From NCBI RefSeq assembly GCF_018143015.1, contig NC_054747.1:31428733-31492732 (forward strand): a stretch of 64,000 bases of DNA, written 5' to 3'. The notes under the pieces are model-generated. The model was not told the DNA's origin. It did no database searches and saw nothing but the letters and a program-made list of their open reading frames with translations. Both the position numbers and the translations under genes were made by a program. Below, piece after piece: positions 48,015-58,851 of the stretch (the first letter of the stretch is position 1; each line of letters starts with the position of its first letter). Source of the stretch: Lytechinus variegatus. Lineage: Eukaryota; Echinodermata; Echinoidea; Temnopleuroida; Toxopneustidae.

Positions 48015-48330
48015 CAGTGGTGGATCCAGAATTTTAAAATGGGGGAGGGGCCTATAATCGGGGGAGCCACCAACATTTTCCAATTTTAACATGATCTAAC
48101 AAGTTGTAGGTGATACTACCATAAACCCCTATGATGATACGTCACAATTTGGGGGCAACGGAACGGTTTTCAAAGTTGGGGGGGGGGGGGACTGAGCCAA
48201 AAGTGAGGGGGGCTGATCATGCAAAAAAAATCAAAATCGTTTGGTCATTTTTACATTTTAGTACATGCATTTGGAAAAAAGTTTGGGCTCTGAAGACCAC
48301 CCCCCCCCCCGCTTCCGCAGCCCCTGCAAT
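48015..48330. mobile_element. GGATCCAG-type MITE-like repeat
   Basis: GTGGTGGATCCAGAATTTTA at one end and CCCCCGCTTCCGCAGCCCCTG at the other, with G- and C-runs inside. Related to 28903-29041 by its end sequence. Confidence 0.45.
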
Positions 48331-49765
48331 ACATTGTGCTCACTCAACCATGAACATACGATATCAAAATCTGGTCTGAAGTTGTTGAATGATGGATAGT
48401 AAAACAGTATAACACCATAAAATTCACCTGAAAACAACATTTGCCCAACTTTGTATTTGAACAAACTGAAAGACGAATCTTGTGACTTTCAAAAATGGTC
48501 ATTTTTAATTCAATCTTTAATTACTCATGCATGACTGAACCGATCAGTCTCATTTTTCCTCAGGAGTTGCGTAATGAGTGAAGAAAACCACCTATGAAAT
48601 ATCATATCTCAAACTAATTCGGTTCAAAAGTTACAGCAATTTGATTTAGGGGGGACTTACTTTTTTTGTTGTGTAGATATTTTGATTTAAAAGCATATTG
48701 TGAATGTATATTTTTTTAAATTTCAGATGTAAGAGCATTCCATAACTTAGTACATTTAAAGATGATGGAGTTACGCTGAACGAGATATATACGACAATGT
48801 GGCAAGATAGCGTTATTCTTATTGAATTGAATCAAATTTATTTTCATACTTCACAAGATAACAAAATAATAATACAAGAAATACATTTAATTGCATAGAA
48901 AATACAAAGATAATGGCAGTAAATAAAGTGAAATATGAAGGAACCTGCATGAAAAGCAGAACTTGTAATGTCTGCAGGTTCCTTGAAATAATTACTAGTA
49001 TGAAGTTCGTAAGGAGATAGGACACTAAACAAGAATTAGACTACAAAGGAAAAGACATCGATTAGCGCAAAAATCACGGGGTAAAGAATTAGAGGAAAAG
49101 TGGACAATGTGAAGGGGGATGAGCGAAGAATGAAAAAAATATATACCACATTATACCTGTAAAAAGGTATAAATCAAATACATTATATATATTCAGCCAC
49201 CCAGCCGGGGTCCGATTACTTGACCGAAGGTCCGCGAGGCCGAGGGTCCGCTAGACCGAGGGTCCGCGAGACCGAGGGTCCGCGAGACCGAAGGCCCGCG
49301 AGACCGACTTTTTTCCCATCATCGGTTGCCGCGGTCGAGTGGTTTAAAACGCCTCGTTGCAGCGGCGTAACAGGTGCCTGTTATCGAGGAGGGGGTCAAA
49401 TAATTCCCTGTTACTAAATAGAATCAATAGATTTCGTAGTATTATGAAAATCATTTTTGCAAACTATTCCCAGTCTAATAATACTAATTGATATGAAAAA
49501 AGGGAATCTATTAGAGAATAGTTGAATAAATGAATAAAAATGAATTATATGTACTTAATTGATTACAACTTTGTAGCCAAAAAAAGCCACCCCCCAAAAA
49601 AAAGGGGGAAACGTGAGCGAGAAAATAAAAAGGTATAGGAGAACGTAAGACGAGCGAGAGCAGACAAGGAACAATTCGAAGAAAACGTCAGAGCTTCCAT
49701 GCTTCGCGCGGGAAGGGGGAAACTCCCCTTAAAATATGGATCGCCTTTCGCGCGCTCATTATTAA

Positions 49766-50908
49766 AGGTCAAGTCCACCTCAGAAAAATGTTGATTTGAA
49801 TCAATAGAGAAAAATAAGACAAGCACAATGCTGAAAATTTCATCAAAATCGGATGTAAAATAAGAAAGTTATGACATTTCAAAGTTTCGCTTATTTTCAA
49901 CAAACTAGTTATATGAACGAGCCAGTTACATCTAAATGAGAGAGTCGATGATGTCACTCACTCACTATTTCTTTTGTTTTTTATTGTTTGAATTATACAA
50001 TATTTCAATTTTTACGAATTTGACGATTAGGACCTCCTTGCCTGAAGCACAAAATGTTGAAATAATGGAATTCCATGTGTTCAGGGCCGGGGGGGGGGGG
50101 GCCGGGCCACTTACATTGACGAGTGGATACCATGCGCGACCAAAAAAACACGTGTCTTTTTCACGATGGGGCACGTTACGTACGTAACGTGATAAGGGTA
50201 TCAAAAACACAAAAATAAGGAAAAAAGGGTATCTATTTCGCTAGGAAAATTACGTGTTTAGGGTCGAATTTGCGGGGATGATAAAACAAAATTAAAATGT
50301 TTTATAAAGGATGTCATTTTTGCCCCAACACTTCGTGTTTAGAGTCCGATTTGCGCGAGGTGTAGAAGTGGGCTCGTACTAAACCAAATAAGGTAAAGCC
50401 GACGACCGAAGGAACCGTAACAATAAAACATTCCTGTACTTGTTTAGGGGTCCATTTCAGGGAATATTTGCCAAGGGTATCGTTTTTGTTTCCAATACTT
50501 GTTAAGGGTAGGGTTTCACACGCCAATACTTGTTAAGGGGTTCATTTTCAGAATATGGAAATTACGTGTTTAGGGTGCTTTTCGAGACCCCTTGGTCGCG
50601 CATGGTATCCACTCGTGAATGGAAGTGGCCCCCCGGGGTTCAGGGAGGAATGAAACTTCATTTCACATAACAATGACGAGAAAATAAAGATATTTCATAT
50701 TTCATATAACAAAATACAAAAGAAATAGTGAGTGAGTGACTCATTTGGATGTAACTGGCTCGATAACTATTTTGTTGAAAATAAGCGAAACTTTAAAATG
50801 CCATAACATTCTTATTTTACATCCGATTTTGATGAAATTTTCAGTGTTATGCTTGTTGAATTTTTCTCTTTTTATTCAAATCAAGTTATTGTTGGGGTGG
50901 ACTTGTCC
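49766..50908. mobile_element. TTAA hairpin MITE, family T, split by element U
   Basis: TTAA is at 49762-49765 and 50909-50912. Ends AGGTCAAGTCCACCTCAG and TGGGGTGGACTTGTCCT are inverted. Without the 551-bp insert and one target copy it is about 584 bp, like its relatives. Confidence 0.85.
50087..50637. mobile_element. Element U copy 2 (8-bp target duplication)
   Basis: Exact 8-bp duplication GTTCAGGG at 50079-50086 and 50638-50645. Near the ends, GACGAGTGGATACCATGCGC and GCGCATGGTATCCACTCGTG are inverted repeats. The interior repeats CTTGTTAAGGG and ACGTGTTTAGGGT words. No coding sequence. Confidence 0.85.
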
Positions 50909-52464
50909 TTTAAGTAATTCTCCACTTCGCGTGCTCATCACCGCACATGCCTAAAATGAAATCCTAGCAAAGCCACTGATTCTGGACTTAGTTACCGGAA
51001 ATTTTTTTTACACTGCCACCCCCCCCCCTGATAACAGGCACCTGTTACGCCGCTGCAACGAGGCGCCTTAAACCACTCGACCGCGGCAACAGATGAAGGG
51101 GAAAAAGTCGGTCTCGCGGGCCTTCGGTCTCGCGGACCCTCGGTCTCGCGGACCCTCGGTCTCGCGGGCTGTCGCCATTCAGCCAGTGCGTCTTAACGGT
51201 GTCCATAACTGGACAAAAGAAATGATTTCAGTTTACATTTAAACATACTTAGGAATAAACAGCTAGTTATTTCGTTTGGAAGATTATTCCAAAGCCTTGG
51301 TCCTTCGAATACAATTTTTCTTTGAGCAAATAACGTACGAGTACGTGGAAGGTGAAATGAGTCCCTTTTGCGTGTAGGGTAAGAATGGATGAGGTTGTTT
51401 CTTTGAAACAAGGAAGAAAACATTTCCGGTAGATCATCTTTAGAGAGTTGAAACATGAATGTACCCAAATGAAATTCGTAAAGATCATGAATTTTCAGGA
51501 TTTTATTTATTTTAAAAAATAATGGATTTGTGTGTGCATAAAAGTCAGATTGGTTAATTATCCTAATTGCCCGCTTTTGTACATTTCTAATACAGTCTTG
51601 TTTCTATTATACCCCAAGCCAATATACCATAATTTAATCGTGATGAAATGAGAGTCAAATATAAGTTTAATAATATATAATCAGGGAAAAAGAATTTTAG
51701 CTTGCTTAAATGCCAATACTTCTAGGAGTCAATTTACTCAAGTAATTAATGTGACACTTCCAAGACAAATCATGATCAATATAGAGCCCAATAAAGTGGT
51801 GGATTCAACCTGTAATAAATTTACATTATCCATGACTACTTGACCAGGTAAACTTTTGAGAGAATTACTGAAAATCATAAAATTAGTTTTCTTAACATTA
51901 AGTGACAACTTTTTAGCTCTGATCCAAGACTGAACTGATAGAAGTTCTGTATTCAAAGTATTAAGTAGCGTATGTGGGTCACGGTGAGACAGAAAAAGAT
52001 TGGAATCATCAGCAAACAAAACAAATGACAAAATATTGGAAGAATTCTTAAAATCATTATTGTAAAGAATAAAAAGTAAGGGACCAAGGAGTGATCCTTG
52101 GGGTACTCCGCAAGATATTGATTTCAAACTAGAATTTATACCTGTATAAGAAACAAATTGTTTACGAGAACTGAGGTAGCTCCTGAACCAATCCAATTAT
52201 TACGTGTATTAAATGACTGCTTGAATTTACTGTTAGAAAATAAATCATCTAAAATAGGAGGTAGTGAGGGAAAACATAAAGATTGCCAATTTCAGGTTAA
52301 TCAAATCAGAGAGCTTTAGTGTATTGAAGTTTTTGAAAAAAGAAGTAGTATGAGCAAGGTAGTGCGAGTTTGTCCACAGCCGAATTGCTTTCCTTTGCAA
52401 AACAAATAACCGATTGATGTTTTTTTTAAGTAGTACCTGACCAAACTATTCCACAATAATTTAA

Positions 52465-53066
52465 ATGTCAAGTCCACCTCAGAAGGTTGTTGATTTGAAT
52501 CAATAGAGGAAAATCAGACAAGCACAATGCTGGAAATTTCATCAAAATCGGAGGTAAAATAAGAAAGTTATGACATTTCAAAGTTACGCTTATTTTTCAC
52601 AAAATAGTTATATGAACGAGTCTGTTACATCCAAATGAGAGAGTCGATGACGTCACCCACTCACTATTTTTTCTTGGTTTTTTATTTTTTGAATTATACA
52701 ATATTTCAATTTTTACGAATTTGACAGTAGGACCTCCTTGCCTGAACCACAAAATGTTGAAATAATGGAATTCCACGTGTTCATGGAGGAATGAAACTTT
52801 ATTTCGCATGACAGTGACGAGAAAATCAAAATATTTCATATTTCATACAATGCAATACAAAAGAAATAGTGAGTGAGTGATGTCATCAGTCTACCATTTG
52901 CATACGATCATGGATGTGAATACAACTGTTTTGTGAAATGAAGTGAAAATTTAAAATGCCATAACTTTCTTATTTATATTCGATTTTGATGAAATCTTCA
53001 GCGTTATGCTTGTTGGATTTTTCTCTTTTTATTTAAATCAAGTTTTTCTTGGGGTGGACTTGTTCT
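52465..53066. mobile_element. TTAA hairpin MITE, family T, inside LINE B
   Basis: TTAA is at 52461-52464 and 53067-53070. Deleting the element and one TTAA restores the LINE reading ILPYLNYCGIVWS across the site. This proves the insertion limits to the base. Confidence 0.92.
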
Positions 53067-54262
53067 TTAAATACGGCAAGATCAAATCATTGTATAACAT
53101 GAATAAGGTTTTTAAAAGTATGAAATGACGAATTTTGTGCATAATTCATGTGTACATACTTATTTTCCCATGAATATTATTAATATGCTCTGTCCAAATT
53201 AGTCATTCATCGATTATTACACCTTAAAAGTTTATGCTGTGAACATTTCGATTTCAGTATTATCTATTTTAACTGTGAAGTTGGGGGCAAAATGTTTTTT
53301 TGAATGAACGGAATATTATGTACTTCGTTCCATTTATATTAATCATCAATTTATTTGCTTTAAGCCATTTTGCAACGGACAAAATTTCACTATTAGCTAA
53401 ATCAATCAATTCTAGTTCTTTTTATGTGACAATGTAATATTAGTATCATCGGCATACTATAAATATTAATATTTTAGAGGAATAGACAATTTCATTAACA
53501 TAGATTAAAAACAACAAAGAACCTAGTATACTTCCTTGCGGGACACTGCATGTTATTGGCAAAATATTAGATTTAATATCATTAAAAAAGTAAACTGTTT
53601 GCGAACAGAAGGTAGTTTTGAAACAAGTTATATGCAACACCTCTGATGCCGTATATGCCTAAGCTAATAGAGTAGTATATAGGTCGACTGAGTCGAAGGC
53701 TTTGCTGAGTTCAACAAAGATAGCCATGGGAATTTCTTTTGTGTCGAGAGAATGTATGATAGGTTGTCTAGTGTACATTAATGCATTTTCTGTAGACGAG
53801 AACTGGCGGAAACCAAATTGTTCATGTGATTGTGCATAAAGACGTGGTTGTATCTTTTATAAACGACGTGCTCAAGGATCTTTGAGAATGTAGGCAACAT
53901 TGCATGGGCGGTAATTCTCGACGAGGTGCTTGTTGTCTTTTTTATATACAGGGAAAACTTTTAAAATCACCAGGTACAGTACCTGTTGAAATTGAAAGAT
54001 TGAAAATGACAGTTAAATGATAAGCTATACCATGAACTATTTTCTTTGTAAGTGTAGCATTTATATCATCATGACCTTATGACGGTATTCTTCATCATGA
54101 ACGATATTTATAATTTCAGATTCACTTGTAGGAAGTAGAAACAGTGAGCTGAAAGACTTATTATTGAGAAACTTTTACTTGATTTGTTTATCTTTTTTGA
54201 TATAGTTGATCCGATACTTGAAAAATAAGAATTAAACGTGTTAGCCATTTCACCTGGTTCTA

Positions 54263-54380
54263 GGACAATTACCCCCGGACAATTACCCCCGGACAACTAC
54301 CCCGGACAATTACCCCGAGGACAATTACCCTCGGACAACTACCCCGGACAATTACCCCAGATGACAATTACCCCCCGAGG
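54263..54380 (+). repeat. Short minisatellite, GGACAATTACCCC units
   Basis: Seven or eight degenerate units of about 13-17 bp (GGACAATTACCCCCGGACAA). It abuts the 5' limit of LINE B. Confidence 0.9.
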
Positions 54381-55004
54381 CCCTCATACTAAGTTTTCAT
54401 AGAACGATTGGACACGATTAGTCATATTAAGCATCACAAATGCTTGATATCTCTGATTCCAACTGATCTGATTTTTTAAATATTTATTTTTGGTTTAATT
54501 TCAGGAAAGAAATCAGGCAAATAGATAAAACGTAAAAAAGACATCTTCATTGGTAGAAATATATTGAAAGTCGATAACGCAACTATCAACACTAACACTG
54601 TCAAGTAGGGCCTATAATCCTGTTATTTTAAAACAATTCAACTAACAAGAAGCTAAGAATTATGAAACAATTGGTGCTCATTCCAGATTAAGATGTGGCT
54701 TCATAACTTAATACAGTAACCTAAAAAAAACTTTATGCAAATATTATACACACAAGAACACCTTGTAATTTTACCATTTAGGCCCTAAATAGTAAAATTA
54801 CAAAGTGTTTTTTGTGTATTATTCTTGGGTGAAAGCAACATTAAAGAAGGAAATTAAGTACCAAAATTATTAAATTGTAAACAATATGACATAATCAAAT
54901 ACAGTGTGTTTTTCTATACAAATTGGCAATCATGATAGTATACAATTCGTTTAAGGTGCATTTTAAGGACGGTTTGTAACAATTTATAAAGAAGTAGGCC
55001 TATG
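54381..55004. other. AT-rich DNA with one hairpin
   Basis: No gene is seen. ACAAGAACACCTTGTAATTT...GGCCCTAA and its inverted partner AAATTACAAAGTGTTTTTTG at about 54750-54822 form a hairpin. Confidence 0.55.
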
Positions 55005-56404
55005 CAAATCAAATAATGCGACCGAGCTGCGCGTGAGCTGAAAATATTAATATTTAGACCATAAACGGACATTTTACAGAGCACTTGAAAAAATCAATTT
55101 GTAAATTTAAAAATAATGAAAGCTCGATATCCGAGATGAAATATGTTTTGTATATTGACTTTAAAAACAATACATTTTAAGCTCCATATCAGCCTATGTT
55201 GAGCAAGATATGAATCCCATCGAAAAAGCAATGCGAGCGGGAAGCGTGAGCGAAATTTTTTATAGTGACATAAAAAGAAAGTCTTTCTTCACCTTATATT
55301 ATTCACTCCTCTTGCTCCTCTCATTTTCCTCATTTTTTTGGCCCAAACGAATGATCTTATGCTACGGTGACATACAAATTATGATCGAATTCTGAGTTTC
55401 GTAAAGATTTGCAGATGGCAGGGGCGGATCCAGCTCTTGCCAATAAGGGGGGCCCGAAATTTATTTCCCCCATATTTACCCAGATCGGCCGCTCAAAGTT
55501 GATTTTGATTTGTTTCTTTGAAGGGGTTGTCCCAGTGGAGTAATGAGCCAAAAATTTTGAGGGGGCTCAATACAGCGTATCACGTAAAAATTAATAAGAA
55601 GTTGCGAGCGAGCAAAGCGAACGAGCAAAAATTTAACAAAATTTATTACAAAGATCAAGTTTTTGATAGATTTAGACATAACATTTTTCGAAAATAATAG
55701 GCCTATATTTCACCCTTATCCCTTTCCTTTTCTTTTTTTTCTTGGTCGTGAAAAATAAGGGGAGGGGGGGGGGGGCAAAACTCCGATGTCCTAACAGTAA
55801 TTTCATTTCTACGCTTTATTCTTATAAAACAACATATAAAGTGTAATTATCTTATAAGCCTTATTTAAATAGTGCGAGCGCGAAGCATGTGCTGAAAATT
55901 TTTGGAATTGCATGTATATATTTCAACCTGAAAATTGACTACCGGGTATTCTGGGCAATGTTTGTTAACCTGAACAAGATGCGTATGTAACAAGATAATT
56001 ACTGCGAGCGCAAAGCGCGAGCAGAAATTTTTATTATCGTTTCTGGCTTGATCGAAAAGGGACCTGGTAAGGAGGTTTTGCAGTTACCCATTAAAACGAT
56101 ACATTTTTCAACTATCAAATAATGCGAGCGCGAAGCGCGAGCTGAATTTCTTTTGACATTTTGACCTTACAAAATGACATTCTTAGCACTTTTTGTAATC
56201 ATTAACGGTATAGGTACAAAACCAAACAATTGATGCGAGCGCGAAGCGCGAGCAGAAAAAAATTGAGATTTCAGACCTAAAAATGGGACACTCTAATCAT
56301 GTTTTGTAAATCATGAAAAAGAATGGGTAATTTGGTTTCTTCCTACATTAATTATGCGAGCGCAAAGCGCAATCTGATCTGAAACTAGACAATGTTAGCA
56401 CGTT
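55005..56404 (-). repeat. Block of GCGAGCGCGAAGCGCGAGC motifs, reverse orientation
   Basis: Motif copies lie near 55015, 55220, 55605, 55872, 56002, 56123, 56234 and 56354, and one more at 58160 beyond the LINE. The repeat end GGGGCGGATCCAGCTCTTGC at about 55421 mirrors the end at 42900. This is the same family as 39380-42900 in opposite orientation. Confidence 0.8.
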
Positions 56405-58090
56405 TTGAATTTATTTATTTATTTATTTTGTTTTATTTATTTTATACTGCAGGGTAGGCCTGTTCAGTTCTTAAAACTGCTTTACAAAGGCGCCCTGCAG
56501 TTTAAAATACATGTCAAGATAAATATAAAATATATCATCAAAAAACATTCAACGTCAAAAATACAAAATACAAACTATTTAACATCAGAAACAATTAACA
56601 TCAAAAAATTTAGAGTGGGAAGTGACAATCTAAACATACAAGTACATAGCATTGTAAATCAATGGAATATTATTTCGCTCTTCATCAATTCGTATGAAAG
56701 GCTTTGCATAATTTTTTAAAAACTAACAAGGAGGTACACGTACAGGCTTGTAAATTTGAAGGAAGTGCATTAAATAATTTGGGTCCGAAATATGCGAAAG
56801 ATTTTCTTTTATATTCAGTTCTAGCTTTGGGAAGCTGAAGGGGGCATCGCAAAGAAAACCGTGTCCTGTATTTCACGGGCCGTTTACATACTAAAGGTTT
56901 TAAATAATTTGGAACTAAATTGTTCATTATTTTATATACAAAAACACAATACTGATATTTTATACGCTGATCTACTGATTGCCACTTCAGTGACTGCAAC
57001 AGAGATATTTGTGATGTATTATAATCTTTTTTCAAAAGCATCCTGGCATATTTATTTTGAAGTTTTTGTATCTTATCTAAATGTACTTTTGCACTGCTTC
57101 CCCAAGATGTACTACAGTAATCAATGTAAGGTAAAATCATAGAAAAGTACAGCTTCTTCATGATATCAAAGGACAGTAAATGCTTAATCCGCCTTATACA
57201 ACCTATTGCTCGAGATATTTTACAAACGATATCAGTAATATGTTCACACCAAGTCAAGCCCGGATCGAGCATGACACCTAAGTATTTAATCTTTTTTACA
57301 TTTTCTAATTGTATGTTCCTGAATTTCACTGGCAAATGAGCACCCCTCAACTTTTTCTTTTGACCAAATACCATGGCTTTAGTTTTTTGCGGGTGTAAAT
57401 GCATATTATTTAAGTCTAACCATTTACATATTGAATCAAAATCATCTTGCAAATACTTTTGTACCTCCTTAATTGATTCACCGTGATTAAAAATGGCGGT
57501 ATCATCAGCATAAAGAGACATTTTAGAATGTACATGCAATTTCAAATTACACATGTCATTAATAAAAATACAAAATATCAATGGACCCAATATAGATCCT
57601 TGTGGAACACCTGATTTTATCTTTAAAAATTCACTGCGACAATTGTTAATCATTACAAATTGCCTTCTGTCTGTTAAATACGATTCCATCCAGTTGTATT
57701 CATTGCCAGTAATACCATAATACTTAAGTTTTGCAAGTATAAAATTGTGAGGAATAACATCAAAAGCTTTGCGTAGGTCCAAGAAAATACCACCAGTAAC
57801 ATGTTTTCGGTCCATTTTATCATACAAAAAGTCTGTAATCTCAGTTAGACAAGTGGCAGTGGAATAAGACGGTCTGAAGCCAGACTGACAATTTGCCAGT
57901 AGATCATTTACATTTAAGTACTTATACAATTGATCATGTACTGCTCTCTCTAGTATTTTGGACAGGACTGGAAGAAAGATGAAGCTGCGTATCTCAATGT
58001 TGTGCGCGTGTTTTAGAGTTCGAAAGAATCTGGGCATTCTGATATTTTTATCACGAAAATCAATAATGCAAAAGACTTGATATTCCTGTA
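56405..58090 (-). mobile_element. LINE copy C (CR1/Jockey-like), 5' truncated, reverse transcriptase frame open
   Basis: One frame from about 58060 to 56685 holds LPVLSKILERAVHDQL, QSGFRPSYSTATCL, FLDLRKAFDVIPH, GVPQGSILGPLIF, SLYADDTAIF, KIKYLGVMLD, and the C-terminal LPKARTEYKRKSFAYFGPKL and NALPSNL to a stop. The YADD catalytic motif is intact. The endonuclease and the first reverse-transcriptase motifs are missing. The 3' untranslated part has a GCAGGG...GCCCTGCAG stem and ends in an (AAAT)n tail. It is inserted in the GCGAGCGC block. Confidence 0.9.
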
Positions 58091-58199
58091 TGAAAATTGT
58101 GAATTTGAGCACTATTTAGGGAAATTGTGAAGTGGATGTGGAAAGCACTTAATAAATTATGCGAGTGTGAAGCGCGAGCAGATATCTTCATTATTAATT

Positions 58200-58850
58200 T
58201 GACCTATATGACCTGGACATTCTAGGTCTAAGGACATTTTGTCATATGAAAATGAGACAACTTTCTTATTCTTCTTCCGAAGCGCGATATGAAACTGATA
58301 TTGTCTATATTATTTCCTGAAAAGGGACAATTTAGTCATTAAGAATTCATGAAAATTTTATTATCACATTTATTAATGTAATAAGCCTAATGAGTGACTG
58401 AATAATGTGTTGACAGGCTGAGGCCAAAATGGCAATGATAAGGAACTCTTCAGTGAAGATAATTTATTGATTTACTAGCTGGTTCTCTTGTTTGTTTTTC
58501 TTGATTAATAAACATACGCATAAACTTACCGCTCATTGTGTGAATGCTTTTGTCTCTGTTTCAGCTAGCGGGTACAGGTAATCACCTGACTTGGCACAAA
58601 TGGGTTTTGACACTTTTTCAATCAATGGCTGTTGTGCACTCAACCATAAAACCAACACTGAAACAAATTTACCAAGTGACAAAGGAATATCTACTCTATC
58701 CATACATGCTAAAAATTCTCTCTGAATCCCACATTTTCTTGGAAAATACTAGATTTAAAAAGTGTCTCGCAATGTATATCTTCATCTAATACATAATTTG
58801 TGAATATGTTATCAATACAAGTGAAAGAACAGTGAACTAAGCGTGTAGGA
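58200..58850. other. Short intergenic DNA
   Basis: No gene. A polypyrimidine-AG (TTTTGTCTCTGTTTCAG) at about 58545-58561 followed by a coding-like stretch is most likely a chance acceptor. Confidence 0.4.
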
Positions 58851-58851
58851 T

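Larger units (their letters stand above)
49200..51176. mobile_element. Foldback-type transposon with tandem-repeat TIRs
   Basis: Exact 9-bp duplication ATTCAGCCA at 49191-49199 and 51177-51185. The arms, about 49200-49420 and 51000-51176, are inverted copies holding three to five GACCGAGGGTCCGCGA repeats, then GACTTTTT, then GGTTGCCGCGGTCGAGTGG, GTTGCAGCGGCGTAACAGG and TGCCTGTTATC. A 9-bp target fits Mutator or foldback elements (inference). The interior has no recognised transposase and is occupied by a nested MITE. Confidence 0.82.
48815..52196 (-). mobile_element. LINE copy A, inserted in LINE B and split by a foldback element
   Basis: It starts at LDWFRSYLSSRKQFV near 52196, with GVPQGSLLGPLLF, FADDSNLFLS and KKLSLNVKKT of the reverse transcriptase, a frame change near 51790, and a C-terminal part HSYPTRKRDSFHLP, LWNNLPNEI to a stop near 51190. 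Its 3' untranslated part continues beyond the foldback element at 49190-48823, with a GAAGGAACCTGCA/TGCAGGTTCCTTG stem and a TAAATTTGATTCAATTCAAT tail. It is 5' truncated. An AATAA on both sides may be its target duplication. Confidence 0.8.
48690..54262 (-). mobile_element. LINE copy B (CR1/L2-like), split by LINE A and a TTAA MITE
   Basis: Reading down the minus strand: ANTFNSYFSSIGSTI near 54240, FVELSKAFDSVD near 53700, VPQGSILGSLLF near 53540, then ILPY at 53071. After the MITE at 52465-53066 it resumes as LNYCGIVWSGTT and RLFVLQRKAIRLW to FNTRNN near 52200. After LINE A (52196-48815) it ends with ILPHCRIYLVQRN and CTKLWNALTSEI at 48814-48690. These are the expected parts of a non-LTR reverse transcriptase in order. 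The endonuclease half is missing at the 5' end, and several stops and frame changes show it is dead. It is the oldest layer of the nest. Confidence 0.8.
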
